Positions 26,003 through 34,651 of a stretch of DNA of 64,000 bases are shown here, in pieces. The position numbers and the translations under genes are program-made. Numbering within the stretch: position 1 is the stretch's first letter; every line of letters begins with the position of its first letter. A model generated the notes under the pieces. That model did no database searches. It saw only the letters and a program-made list of their open reading frames with translations, and had not been told where the DNA came from. Source of the DNA: JACCZH01 sp963729445 (GTDB lineage Bacteria > Chloroflexota > Chloroflexia > Thermomicrobiales > CFX8); the NCBI GenBank assembly GCA_963729445.1, contig CAVSNU010000005.1:1178001-1242000 (forward strand), given 5' to 3'.

Positions 26003-26278
26003 CTAGGTCGCCTCGCAATTCAGATAGTAGGTCTCACAGTTGGCCTGCACCGGGCTCATCGCTCTCTGGCCGCGTGGCAGCCCCTCGATGGCTTCAGCGG
26101 GTAGATCAAGGTTCAGCCGGTGTATCGCCGCCCGCAGCATGCGCGAGGCACCGACATCACCGGACGTTTCGCGTTCGAGTGCGCCGTCCAGTCCGAAGGT
26201 CTCATGCCAGCACTTGAATGTCTCCCAGCCGAGCTGGGAGAGAAGGTCGAGGGCCGGTTGTTCGACGTAGGAGCTCAT
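26003..26278 (-). pseudogene. hsdR: Type I restriction endonuclease subunit R, N-terminal remnant
   Basis: The 91 residues read like the start of HsdR: SSYVEQPALDLLSQLGWE, RETSGDV, MLRAAIHRLNLDLPAEAIEG and MSPVQANCETYYLN match 'LGRet..vvL...Lr.AL.rLNPdlP.eAi' and 'mSpv.ANrevY.LL'. A complete HsdR has about 1,000 residues, so all of the nuclease active site and helicase motors are gone. Residues around the GLPRG junction also look damaged. It is the last gene of a leftward series hsdS', sduA, unknown, hsdR'. A remnant, not a working enzyme. Confidence 0.75.
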
Positions 26279-26300
26279 GGGCCGTGCCTCAGCTAGCGTA

Positions 26301-26663
26301 TCAACCTCGTGTTCGCGAAATCATCTCTTCTGGCAAGAGCACACCATCTTCTACTTGCGCTGCTCCGCGAGCCCTTTTGTACGTTCCCGGTGCAACATCG
26401 TCCAGCAAGAATACGCATTCAACTTGGTGAACGGTCACCGGCTTGCCATTTACAGGATCACGACTGATCCAACCCTCGACAATGGCGCGACGATCCCACG
26501 CATCGCGCATCAGATCTTCTCGCCCTTCTTGCAGATAACAATGCACTGCACGATCGTAGATCGAGGCAAAAAGGATGAACCTGAGTGCATTGCCACTGGT
26601 TGATTTCTGGATGTGACCGTCAACAGCTCCAAAGGCTTTTAACAGTCTTCGAGATTGACTCAT
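26301..26663 (-). CDS. Hypothetical protein in the restriction/Shedu locus
   Basis: 120 residues, between sduA and the hsdR remnant. It has a beta-rich core with basic start (SQSRRLLKAFGAVDGHI) and the segments SIYDRAVHCYLQEGRE and RRAIVEGWISRDPVNGKP, a strand-loop pattern like small OB or beta-barrel folds. No catalytic motif is seen. Proteins of this look occur beside type I restriction and toxin genes, but I cannot name a family. It has a fair start and an uninterrupted reading frame. Confidence 0.6.
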   Translation of the reverse strand: MSQSRRLLKAFGAVDGHIQKSTSGNALRFILFASIYDRAVHCYLQEGREDLMRDAWDRRAIVEGWISRDPVNGKPVTVHQVECVFLLDDVAPGTYKRARGAAQVEDGVLLPEEMISRTRG

Positions 26664-26732
26664 CGTGAACCCTCCGATGCCGCAGACGGTGCGAAACGAA
26701 ACAACAACGTCCGAGTGTAACGGAATGAAACG

Positions 26733-27863
26733 TTAATCCGCTGCCAATTCACTCTGGCCAACATCCAAGGATTTTTCTGCTCGTCGGAACAATTCATCGT
26801 ACGTGATGACTTCGGGATTATGCAAATTTCGTCGGAAGAGCTCAAAACTCGAAATCTTGTCCATGTCGTTTCCTAACTGCGCGAGTGACCCGACGACCAA
26901 GATGCCTTTGGGCTCATAGACGTAGATTCCTTGCTCAGCGAGCTTCCGAGCATTCTTCTCTTGCTTAGAGCCTTCCACAGCCCACAGGCGACAGTACGCT
27001 TGGAGTTGAGCGACCCCACCGCTCAACTCCTTGCCCGCCCGGTAGATCGTGGAGCGGTATGGCTTTTCGTATAGCAGTTTGCTGCTGGGCCGCTTGATGT
27101 CGACGAGAACGGAGAACCGATTCGGTGCATCCGTAGCAAGGTTGAAGTCGAGACGGTTTGCTCCCTGCCCGTCGTAGTCTGTACCGCCCATGTGCGATTC
27201 GATCGCAAGCGGAGTTAAGAAGTGGTACGTGAGATTGTGCCCAAAAATCCAGAGATTCTTCTCAAAGAAGGGTCCCCAGTCATCCTCGGTCCAATCATTG
27301 AGCCGTAGATGATTCTCAAACTCGTCCACAGCGGCACATTTCTGCTGATGGTGCTTCTTTATCGCAAGCGTATCGAATAGATCGGGATGTAGTTCGTCCA
27401 AATACTCCCAGATCTTTTCGCCCGCGAGTTCGCTGTATCTCATCAGGACTGCTTTGGCATCGTTACTCAACTCAATATGGTCGTCCTCGGGGACTAGTAC
27501 ATAATCTTGCTCCTCTTCCGGTGGCCGTGAGCCAATGCGCTTAGCGTAAAGCCCTCGCAGACTCTCAAAGAGGGAACGGGTTTGCCCTGCAGTCAGCTCA
27601 ATTCTGACTTCCTCGCCTCCCTTGAGTGTCCGGAGATCAAACGAATCAGCATCGTACCAAGGCGTGTTCTTCGATCCACGGCGTTGATGCATGATCGTCG
27701 CATGGACAGAGGCTTGCTCGTCATGCCGGTTTTCGACGAGGATTGGACGAAGAATACGACGAGTAAGCTGACCATCGACATCGTCGTCAGGATCAATTAG
27801 GACAACATCGTTCTCGATCTTGAATGCTGGCGTGGCGGCCGGCAACTTGAAACGGTTTGACAT
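26733..27863 (-). CDS. sduA: Shedu-type immune nuclease (SduA-like, DUF4263)
   Basis: 376 residues. The C-terminal half resembles the Shedu/DUF4263 nuclease: WTEDDWGPFFEKNLWIFGHN (about 191-210), an acidic NRLDFNLATD (Asp239), FSVLVDIKRPSSKLL (about 251-264, with Asp255/Lys257 as the D-x-K) and GGVAQLQAYCRLW (about 282-294), giving a PD-(D/E)XK active site. The N-terminal 130 residues are variable beta-rich sequence, expected for the sensing part. Shedu is a single-gene anti-phage defence in which a DNA nuclease is activated during infection. It starts 17 bp after the hsdS remnant, so it was once an accessory gene inside a type I restriction operon. No damage is seen. Assignment is from motifs, not a search. 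Confidence 0.78.
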   Translation of the reverse strand: MSNRFKLPAATPAFKIENDVVLIDPDDDVDGQLTRRILRPILVENRHDEQASVHATIMHQRRGSKNTPWYDADSFDLRTLKGGEEVRIELTAGQTRSLFESLRGLYAKRIGSRPPEEEQDYVLVPEDDHIELSNDAKAVLMRYSELAGEKIWEYLDELHPDLFDTLAIKKHHQQKCAAVDEFENHLRLNDWTEDDWGPFFEKNLWIFGHNLTYHFLTPLAIESHMGGTDYDGQGANRLDFNLATDAPNRFSVLVDIKRPSSKLLYEKPYRSTIYRAGKELSGGVAQLQAYCRLWAVEGSKQEKNARKLAEQGIYVYEPKGILVVGSLAQLGNDMDKISSFELFRRNLHNPEVITYDELFRRAEKSLDVGQSELAAD

Positions 27864-27880
27864 CCTTAGCCTCCAACGAT

Positions 27881-28755
27881 TTAGCGCCCTATGACCTCTA
27901 TCTCTCCCGAGATGAGCTTTGGCAACAGTATGTCCTTAGTCACCGATAGCGTTCTGGTCCGGAAGATAAGATTTTGAATTGTGGTTGTAATCGAATTAAT
28001 GACATCGTTGAAACAGTTCAGCACATCGGTGGTGGAATTGGAACCCGGTACTTGATGAGGATCTGCCAATTGGCTCTCGGCATCTTTGTGCCTTGCGATG
28101 TCTGAGCGGCGTAATCGACAAATGCGTTGCTCGAGATACATGCCAAGACGAGAGGATAATATTCCTGTGTCTTCGCTGAGATGACGATGGCGTCCGTCGA
28201 GCAAACACCATCAACTGGAGCAACCACGACCTTATGGAAATACGGTCTGATCTTTCCGAATAGAATCTCGCCTTTGCGGAATTCGAGCTTTGTGCTCTGG
28301 ATATCGTGAGCCGCTCCCCACTCTGATAGAGCAACTGATTTCCTTGGAAGGTGTTCAAGTCCCATGTTAGACGTCTCAGGATCAAGGTCTTCTGGGCGAA
28401 TCGTGCGCCGCGTTTCTTGAGCGATGTTGCCCAACTCTTCGACTTCCCACCCTTCCGGAATCAAACCGAGTGGGGAATCGACCATGGGGACGTGCTCGTG
28501 GCCGAGGACGCGGAAATGGACGAGCCACTTGCGATAGAGCGACTGGGCCACCTCTTCTTGGGGCTTGATGCGCCGGGTGTGGTTGTTTTTCGGGTCATCA
28601 CAGGGAGCTAGGATGCCGGTGATCCGGCGTTGAATTTCCTTTAGGGGTAGAGACAGCGAAATGTGGCTGTAAACGTCGTGGTCAATAGATGAAGTGGTCG
28701 CATCATCAAAAGCGTCCGAGAGACGCTTTTCAATGCGAGGATTGCTATCGGTCAT
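27881..28755 (-). pseudogene. hsdS: Type I restriction specificity subunit, truncated and frameshifted
   Basis: The sequence begins near the end of a first target-recognition domain (LPLKEIQRRITGILAP, as in 'lPp..EQ..I..il'), then the linker EEVAQSLYRKWLVHF, LIPEGWEVEELGNI and a second recognition domain. So the first recognition domain is missing. At about 28021-28035 the frame ends (VPIPPPMC, stop) while the true ending (TDVLNCFNDVINS...DILLPKLISGEIEV) goes on in another frame to 27881. hsdM is absent. The unit is therefore non-functional, though it still lies directly upstream of the intact Shedu gene. Confidence 0.82.
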
Positions 28756-28873
28756 CCACAGGCCCTTCTCGATGAGCCTGTAGCATAGTCCTATACTGGT
28801 TCAAGCGCAAGATTTTCCTCGACCGTTGGCTTACCTGGCGTGCCAACCACTCTCCGGCATGTACCAGCACAGC

Positions 28874-28906
28874 AAAAAAGGGCCCTGCCACGTCGTGGCA
28901 GGGTCC
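28874..28906 (-). terminator. Rho-independent terminator after TerC
   Basis: Read leftwards, a 12-13 bp GC-rich stem (GGACCCTGCCACG with its partner CGTGGCAGGGCCC) is followed by six T. It lies 14 bp past the stop of the TerC gene, whose transcription it should end. Confidence 0.88.
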
Positions 28907-28919
28907 TCTCCTCTCGCGG

Positions 28920-29708
28920 TTAGTCCCGTGCCGGCGCGGTTGCGGGCAATTCGCCTACGATGGATTCGTCGATGTACGGGTTCCGGAGGCCGACTGGCTG
29001 GGCAGACGCCTTGGCGTGGAGCCGCAGGTTCAGGAACTCGACGAAAACCGAGAATGCCATGGCGAAGTAGATGTAGCCCTTGGGAATGTGCTGGCCGAAG
29101 CCCTCGGCGACGAGTGACATGCCGATCAGGAGCAGGAAGCTGAGTGCCAGCATCTTGACCGTCGGGTGCGTATCGATGAAGGCACTGATCCGCTCGGCCG
29201 AGACCATCATCACGATCACCGCGATAACCACCGCCGCCACCATGACCTCGACATCATCCGCCATGCCGATGGCTGTGATGACCGAGTCCAGCGAGAAGAC
29301 GATATCCAGCAACATGATCTGGGCGATGACCGACACGAACGAGGGCGCCACCCTTTTGACGACGTGGCCGGATTCACCTTCCAGCCGCTCGTGGATCTCG
29401 AAGGTGGCTTTGCCGAGCAGGAAGAGACCACCACCCAACAAGATCAAATCCCGCCCGGAAAACTCGTGTCCAAGGACCTCGAACAGGGGGCTGGTGAGAC
29501 CGATGAGCCAGCTGAGCGACAGGAGTAGCAGGATGCGCATCACCATGGCGGCACCGAGACCAACCAGCCGGGCGCGCTGTTGCTGGTCTTCGGGCAATTT
29601 GCTGGCGATGATCGAGATGAAAACGATGTTGTCGATGCCGAGGACAATTTCAAGCGCGGTCAGGGTCAGGAGAGCTATCCAGATATCGGGATTAGACAAC
29701 AATTCCAA
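28920..29708 (-). CDS. TerC-family integral membrane protein
   Basis: 262 residues with about seven helices. The TerC family is recognised by ALEIVLGIDNIVFISIIASKLP at the start and DIVFSLDSVITAIGMAD in the middle, which put conserved Asp and Asn in the membrane, and by the family endings KGYIYFAMAFSVFVEFLNL. TerC proteins export metals, chiefly manganese, from cytosol to secreted enzymes or periplasm, and some give tellurite tolerance. I looked for a manganese riboswitch in its leader but could not see one. A terminator follows directly. Confidence 0.88.
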   Translation of the reverse strand: MELLSNPDIWIALLTLTALEIVLGIDNIVFISIIASKLPEDQQQRARLVGLGAAMVMRILLLLSLSWLIGLTSPLFEVLGHEFSGRDLILLGGGLFLLGKATFEIHERLEGESGHVVKRVAPSFVSVIAQIMLLDIVFSLDSVITAIGMADDVEVMVAAVVIAVIVMMVSAERISAFIDTHPTVKMLALSFLLLIGMSLVAEGFGQHIPKGYIYFAMAFSVFVEFLNLRLHAKASAQPVGLRNPYIDESIVGELPATAPARD

Positions 29709-29831
29709 TGCGGCTGTACTCCTAGAGTAACAAAACCAGCGCTATCCCAGTGGATAGCCCGTGTACTTCATATTAACGTAGTGTATACCCCCATAGTCAC
29801 ACGCGAGCCCTGAACTGCGTACGTGTTTCGA

Positions 29832-29862
29832 GGTAGAGACGCTCCGGCGGAGCGTCTCTACC
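29832..29862. terminator. 15-bp hairpin at the end of the aminotransferase gene
   Basis: GGTAGAGACGCTCCG and its exact complement, separated by one base, overlap the last codons and stop of the aminotransferase gene (TAG 29860-29858). No T-run follows, so it may stabilise the 3' end or attenuate read-through toward terC rather than end transcription fully. Confidence 0.5.
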
Positions 29863-31069
29863 TGGCCAGCTGCTCCTTCACAAGATCCCCGAGAATCCTG
29901 ATACCCTTCTGGATGTTGGGCTCGTCGGCGAAGGAGTAGGAGAGACGGATCTGGCCGTCGCCTTTGCCGTGGAAATAGAAGATGAAGCCAGGGCAGATCT
30001 CGACTCCTCGCGCCTTGCTGGCCGGCGCGAGCTCACGCACACTCACACCTTCGGGAAGGGTAAGCCAGATAAAGAAGCCACCCTCGGGCGTGGTCCAGGT
30101 TGTGCCCTCGGGCATGGACTCTTCCAGGGCTCTGAGCATCGCGTCGCGCCGGCTGAGATAGAGCGTCCGCAACTCCGTGACGTGCTCGGTCAGCGTGCCC
30201 GAGGATGCGAACTCGGCCGCGACGTGGCTGGCGAATGGGCTGGTCCCGCCCTCAGATTTGAGACCGGTCATCTGGCGGATCACGGCCGGGTTTGCGATGG
30301 TCCAGCCCAATCGCATACCGGCGGCCATGATCTTCGAAAAGGTACCCATGTACATGACCAGACCGCTGTTATCCAGCATGTAGAGCGTCGGCAGGGTGTC
30401 GCCGGAGTAGCGCAGGTCGAAATAGGCATCGTCCTCGATAATCGGGAGGTTGTGTGCCTGAGCGAGCTCGACGATCTTCTTCCGACGATCCAGCGTGGTT
30501 GTGAAGCCGGTCGGGTTTTGAAAGTTGGGGATCATATAGAGGAACTTCGCCGGGCGGCCCTCACGCTCGCATGCGTTCAGCTCGCGCTCCAGGGCGTCGA
30601 TATCGATCCCATCCTCGTCCACAGGGATTTCTCGGGTTTCGGCTCCAGCAGCGTTGAAGGCGCCCACGGCACCCATCCAGGTTGGCGCTTCGCTCAGGAT
30701 CACGTCGCCCGGGTTGACCAGCATATCGACGATCAAGGCGAGAGCCTGTGACGCGCCGTTGGTGATGATGACGTTCTCGGTGCCGGCCTCGATGCCCTGG
30801 TCGCGCTTGAGCTTGGCCAGAAGCTCACGCACCAGCTCGGGGTCACCGGCGCTCCTCCCATACTGCAACGCCCACTCGCCGGTGCGCTCCAGGGCCACCC
30901 TGGTCGCCTCGGCGATGTCGCTCCTCGGGAGGCTGCCGGGGTCGGGGAAACCGGCAAAAAACGAGATGAGCGCGGCAGAGTCGCGGGGGTCGCCCATGCT
31001 GTGCTCGCCGAAGCGCCGCGCTCGCTCTGAGTACAGACTGGCTAACGGGTTCGTCGCAGTGTCGCTCAT
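29858..31069 (-). CDS. PLP-dependent aminotransferase, class I (LysN/2-aminoadipate type)
   Basis: 403 residues. Fold-type I PLP-enzyme marks: NVIITNGASQALALIVDMLVNPGD, FLYMIPNFQNPTGFT, IIEDDAYFDLRYSG (Asp for PLP N1) and YMGTFSKIMAAGMRLGW with the Schiff-base Lys. The N-terminus (SERARRFGEHSM) fits the LysN/AroH-like group acting on 2-aminoadipate, aromatic or branched amino acids; the substrate is not certain. No regulator domain precedes it, so it is not MocR-like. A 150-bp leader with a small hairpin separates it from terC, so the two are probably independent. Confidence 0.86.
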   Translation of the reverse strand: MSDTATNPLASLYSERARRFGEHSMGDPRDSAALISFFAGFPDPGSLPRSDIAEATRVALERTGEWALQYGRSAGDPELVRELLAKLKRDQGIEAGTENVIITNGASQALALIVDMLVNPGDVILSEAPTWMGAVGAFNAAGAETREIPVDEDGIDIDALERELNACEREGRPAKFLYMIPNFQNPTGFTTTLDRRKKIVELAQAHNLPIIEDDAYFDLRYSGDTLPTLYMLDNSGLVMYMGTFSKIMAAGMRLGWTIANPAVIRQMTGLKSEGGTSPFASHVAAEFASSGTLTEHVTELRTLYLSRRDAMLRALEESMPEGTTWTTPEGGFFIWLTLPEGVSVRELAPASKARGVEICPGFIFYFHGKGDGQIRLSYSFADEPNIQKGIRILGDLVKEQLAR

Positions 31070-31207
31070 GGTTTGATTCCGCTCCTCCAGATGTGCGATT
31101 CTTGTCTTGTTGTCCGGCCCAGCATACAGCAGCCTGCGCGTTCCGGTTGTCGTGACCGGAAGGCAATTGTAGGCTTGTTCAGTTCGGGAGTTTCGGGAAA
31201 CTTCTGA

Positions 31208-32398
31208 ATGGGAAGAGGCAAGGGGTTGTTTTTGCGAGTGATGGTAGGCATGGCGCTGGTGGTCGCCTTTCTGGCGGTGGCCGTCGGCACGATGGTCGTT
31301 CGTGGCGACATGGACGAGCCCAACGACGGTGCGCAGGACGAAGCTCCGAACGGTACCGTGGCTACTGCTCCCTCACCGTCTGCCTCAACCCCGGCGACCG
31401 GGACGGGCAGTGGAGACCCGGTCCCGACAATGCTGCCAGGCGTCAACCTCCCGGCTGTGAGTGTCAAGAAGCCGGAATATGCCAATTTCACCGAGAACCT
31501 CACTCGTGTACACGAGCAATACTCTGAAACCTATACCTACGGCACGGTAACCGTTGGCTGGCGACCGGGTGCCTTCCCGCCCGAGCGCGCCGCCGAGGTG
31601 GCTGACATGACCGCCCGTCTCCTGGGAGAAGCCAATGCGCGCTTGCAAACTGACTTCTATCCTGCGCTTGAGATCTTTCTGGCCGACCAGCTCTATACTC
31701 CTGAGTGCCACGGCTGTCAGGGCTTCGCCGCGGCCGATCTCTTCCAGATTTTCCTCTTGCAGGATGGCAGTCTGGCGGAGGACGAGTTTGAGGCACTCCT
31801 GATTCACGAGATCGTGCATGTCATCGCGGCGCACGAGATCTCGCTGCCACACAGCCTCTTCTTCGCCGAGGGTCTGGCGACCTGGGTCATGACCGGCCAC
31901 CTGACCCAATCCGGGTATCTCTCGCCACTCCAAACCGCTGCCTGGGCGCACCAGGTCGGGGCGATGCCCTCACTTGCAGCGTTGCGGGAGGATGGCTTTG
32001 ACGGCCGGGTGCGCAAGCGTGCCGAGTACGACGGCGCGGCGTCGTTCGCCTTCTTTGTGATCGAGACCTACGGTTGGGAGAGCTACCGGCAGCTCTACAC
32101 CCTCGATCCGCCTGAGATGGTGCTCGACAAGACCTGGGAAGACCTGGAGACAGAGTGGCGCGCCTATCTGGGGAACTGGGGTGGAAACACTATTCATGGT
32201 GTCGACGCAGCTCAGTGGTGGGCCGCAGCAAGCCGTGTCTCCGACGGATTCGGCACGCTGTACGCCGACCCTGCGCCCATCACCCAGGAGCAGTACACGG
32301 CCCTGGTGCAGGCGCGCATCGCCGTCAACCGCGGTGACGTCGCGGCGGCGCTGATCGCCATCGAGGCGAGCGAAATGGTTGCTCGAACAGCTCACTAA
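31208..32398 (+). CDS. Membrane-anchored peptidase MA-like metalloprotease
   Basis: 396 residues. One N-terminal helix (about 8-30) anchors the protein; a Ser/Thr/Pro/Gly-rich linker (about 36-80) follows. The zinc-binding HEIVH is at about 200-204, inside ALLIHEIVHVIAAHE, and a downstream Glu221 in FFAEGLATWV is the third ligand, as in gluzincins of the peptidase MA family. The active site faces outside. Its natural substrate is unknown. It looks complete; an alternative start is the ATG 11 codons downstream (MVGMALVV). Confidence 0.82.
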   Translation: MGRGKGLFLRVMVGMALVVAFLAVAVGTMVVRGDMDEPNDGAQDEAPNGTVATAPSPSASTPATGTGSGDPVPTMLPGVNLPAVSVKKPEYANFTENLTRVHEQYSETYTYGTVTVGWRPGAFPPERAAEVADMTARLLGEANARLQTDFYPALEIFLADQLYTPECHGCQGFAAADLFQIFLLQDGSLAEDEFEALLIHEIVHVIAAHEISLPHSLFFAEGLATWVMTGHLTQSGYLSPLQTAAWAHQVGAMPSLAALREDGFDGRVRKRAEYDGAASFAFFVIETYGWESYRQLYTLDPPEMVLDKTWEDLETEWRAYLGNWGGNTIHGVDAAQWWAAASRVSDGFGTLYADPAPITQEQYTALVQARIAVNRGDVAAALIAIEASEMVARTAH

Positions 32399-32514
32399 TT
32401 TTCTACGACATTCTCCCAATGTAGATAGGCGTACACGTCGGTACAATTACCACGGTGATGCGGCGTGTTCGCGTCACTGCCAATATCGTTCTAGATTGAG
32501 ATTTCAGTTCAACA

Positions 32515-33588
32515 ATGCAGGGGAGCAATCGCGCCGTGGCTATTGAGCACAACGAAACGTATGACGTGACGATCATCGGCGGAGGGCCGGTCGGGCTATT
32601 CGCCGCTTTCTATGCCGGCATGCGCGGCATGCGCTCGATCATCGTCGATTCGCTGGAAGAGCTCGGTGGCACCCTCACGGCAATTTACCCGGAAAAGTTC
32701 ATCTACGACATCGCCGGCTTCCCGAGAGTGCTGGCCAAGGACTACGTTGAACAGGCGGTCGAGCAGGCGCTTTCCATGGGTGCGGAGGTCTCGCTGAAGA
32801 CCGAAGTGCTCAACCTGGAGCGCAACGAGGCCGAGGACGTCTTCGAGCTGACGACCAACAAAGGCACGCTCCGCACCCGCACGGTCATCGTCTGCGCCGG
32901 AATTGGCGCGTTTGAGCCCAAAAAACTGGATGTCGAGGGTATCGAGCGCTTCGAGGGCGGGAGAGGTGTCCACTATTTCGCCAAGCACATCGAGGATTTC
33001 CGCGATAAGGACGTGATGATCGTCGGCGGTGGTGATTCCGCGGTCGACTGGGCCATGACACTGGGGCCGCTGGCGAAGTCGGTCACGCTGATCCATCGCT
33101 CGAAATTCCGGGCGCACGAGCACACCGTCCAGCAGCTCATCAACGGGCCGGCTGACGTCTACTTCCCCGACTACGCCGTGAAGGCGGTCCAGGGCGACGA
33201 CCGGCTGCGTGAGGTGACCTTCCACCACACGAAAGAGGGTACCGAGCACACCATCCCGGTGGACGAGCTGATCGTCGCGATCGGGTTCCTGGCCGATCTC
33301 GGCCCGCTCAAGCAGTGGGGTTTCGAGATCCAGCGCAACCAGATCGTGGTCGACCCGATCACGATGGCGACCAACATACCTGGCATCTTCGGGGCCGGCG
33401 ACATTGTCAGCTACCCGGCCAAGTTCAAGCTCATCGCCACCGGCGTCGCCGAGGCCGTCACCGCCGTCAACCACGCCTTCACCCACATCAACCCCGACGC
33501 CCGGCTCGACCCCGGCCACTCCACCAACATCATGGAGAAGCGCGAGAAGCAGGAGCGCAAGAGCGCCGAGGCCACCGCGGCGTCGTAG
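32515..33588 (+). CDS. NAD(P)H-dependent flavoprotein, ferredoxin-NADP reductase type 2-like
   Basis: About 357 residues of the thioredoxin-reductase-like fold: the FAD motif GGGPVG (about 22-27), GGTLTAIYPEKFIYDIAGFP (lacking the CxxC of thioredoxin reductase), the NADPH motif VGGGDSAVDWA (about 169-179), and NIPGIFGAGDIV near the C-terminus with Asp for FAD. The absence of redox cysteines places it with YumC-type ferredoxin/flavodoxin-NADP reductases. It would pass electrons from NADPH to a ferredoxin. GGGGAG lies about 10 bp before GTG 32536, so translation may start there rather than at ATG 32515. Confidence 0.82.
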   Translation: MQGSNRAVAIEHNETYDVTIIGGGPVGLFAAFYAGMRGMRSIIVDSLEELGGTLTAIYPEKFIYDIAGFPRVLAKDYVEQAVEQALSMGAEVSLKTEVLNLERNEAEDVFELTTNKGTLRTRTVIVCAGIGAFEPKKLDVEGIERFEGGRGVHYFAKHIEDFRDKDVMIVGGGDSAVDWAMTLGPLAKSVTLIHRSKFRAHEHTVQQLINGPADVYFPDYAVKAVQGDDRLREVTFHHTKEGTEHTIPVDELIVAIGFLADLGPLKQWGFEIQRNQIVVDPITMATNIPGIFGAGDIVSYPAKFKLIATGVAEAVTAVNHAFTHINPDARLDPGHSTNIMEKREKQERKSAEATAAS

Positions 33589-33678
33589 AGGTGACCTCGG
33601 TATCCGTGTAAGAGGGAGAACTTGGGCCCTCCCATATGCACCGATTCAAGCTGCATCAGGACAAACAGCAGCCCTTCT

Positions 33679-33783
33679 CGTCATCCTGTGCGGAGGCTAA
33701 CCAGTCGTCCTGGGTGCAGCGAAGGATCTCTGAGCTCACCATGCGACGGTCCAACAAGAGATCCTTCGTTGCCTCAGGATGAC
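33679..33783. repeat. Inverted-repeat element of the CATCCTGAG type
   Basis: About 105 bp with outer arms CGTCATCCTG and CAGGATGACC and an inner perfect pair CGAAGGATCTCT/AGAGATCCTTCG (33720-33731 with 33757-33768). Related to the element at 10729-10835. It lies between the convergent flavoprotein and ABC-transporter genes; no gene is seen in this 280-bp gap. Confidence 0.7.
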
Positions 33784-33868
33784 CCTCATTTCATCCCTAT
33801 CCGTTAGGAGATTCCTTGAGTTGACGCCGGTAGGAGGGTGTGAGGGCTTCTCTGCGGAGCATCTCCGC

Positions 33869-34651
33869 TTACCCTGCACCCAGGCGAGTGGCTTGCTCCT
33901 GGCGGGTGAAGATCGCGATTGTCAGGGCGAGGATGAGGGCGGTGGCGACGATCGTGGCGATGGCAGGACCGAGGACCGGGACGTTGTCGCGGGTCAGGAC
34001 GGCGCCGACGGCGCTGAAGAGGCCGGCGGGGCTGTAGTCGCGGGCCGGGCCCCAGCCGGAGAGGATGCTGGCGACGAGATAGGCCAGTAGCCCCAGCCCG
34101 GCCGCTCCCGCCTGGGTGTTGACGACGGTGGAACAGAGCAGCATGATCGCGACGATGAACGCCGCCAGCGCCAGGAATATCAGCACCGACTCGGTAAAGC
34201 CCCCCAGCGGAGCTTCCCCAAAAACCGCCAGCGTCACGGCCCAGCAGGCAATGGCGGATACAATCGCCGCGGCTATCACGAGCACCATCTGCGCGACGTA
34301 CTTTGCGGCGATGAACGCGGCGCGCGAGACCGGCTTGGTGAGTACGAGAACGGCGGTGCCACTCCGACGCTCTCCCGATACGAGTCCGGCCGTGACGATG
34401 ATCAAGGCCAGTAGAACAATCTGAAGCTGCTGCACCCACTGGATGTAGGCATCGACCGCGACCGGATCCGGGATCTGGATCACCATACCTGGCTGCTCGG
34501 AAGTGGCGGATTCGATCAGCCACGGCGAGATCGCGGCCAGGACCGGGCTACTGAGCCCAACGGCCAACAGAATGCCCGGCAAGACCCAGATTCGCCAGGT
34601 GCGCACGATCTCCAGTAGCTCTTTGCTGAGGAATGCCAGGAACCCGCTCAT
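33869..34651 (-). CDS. ABC-2 type transporter permease
   Basis: 260 residues with six helices, and the family patterns FLSKELLEIVRTWRIWVLPG near the start, IIVTAGLVSGERRSGTAVLVLTKPVSRAAFIAAK (the ABC-2 signature) and a Gly/Ala-rich TM cluster. Its start overlaps the ATP-binding gene by 4 bp, and together with the following PLDc-N protein it forms a three-gene leftward operon. It would export a small molecule, lipid or peptide; cargo is not evident. Confidence 0.82.
   Translation of the reverse strand: MSGFLAFLSKELLEIVRTWRIWVLPGILLAVGLSSPVLAAISPWLIESATSEQPGMVIQIPDPVAVDAYIQWVQQLQIVLLALIIVTAGLVSGERRSGTAVLVLTKPVSRAAFIAAKYVAQMVLVIAAAIVSAIACWAVTLAVFGEAPLGGFTESVLIFLALAAFIVAIMLLCSTVVNTQAGAAGLGLLAYLVASILSGWGPARDYSPAGLFSAVGAVLTRDNVPVLGPAIATIVATALILALTIAIFTRQEQATRLGAG

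Noticed and set aside
28756..28919. Residual hsdM upstream of the hsdS remnant
   Set aside because: Only about 160 bp lie before terC's terminator and none of the methyltransferase motifs (NPPF/Y, SAM loop) is present.
29709..29831. Manganese (yybP-ykoY) riboswitch ahead of terC
   Set aside because: A short hairpin (GCTATCC...GGATAGC) is there, but the conserved paired loops of the riboswitch are not recognisable.
33804..34523. 239-codon minus-strand frame overlapping the ABC permease
   Set aside because: Arg/Gly-rich shadow of the permease gene in another frame; no membrane helices.
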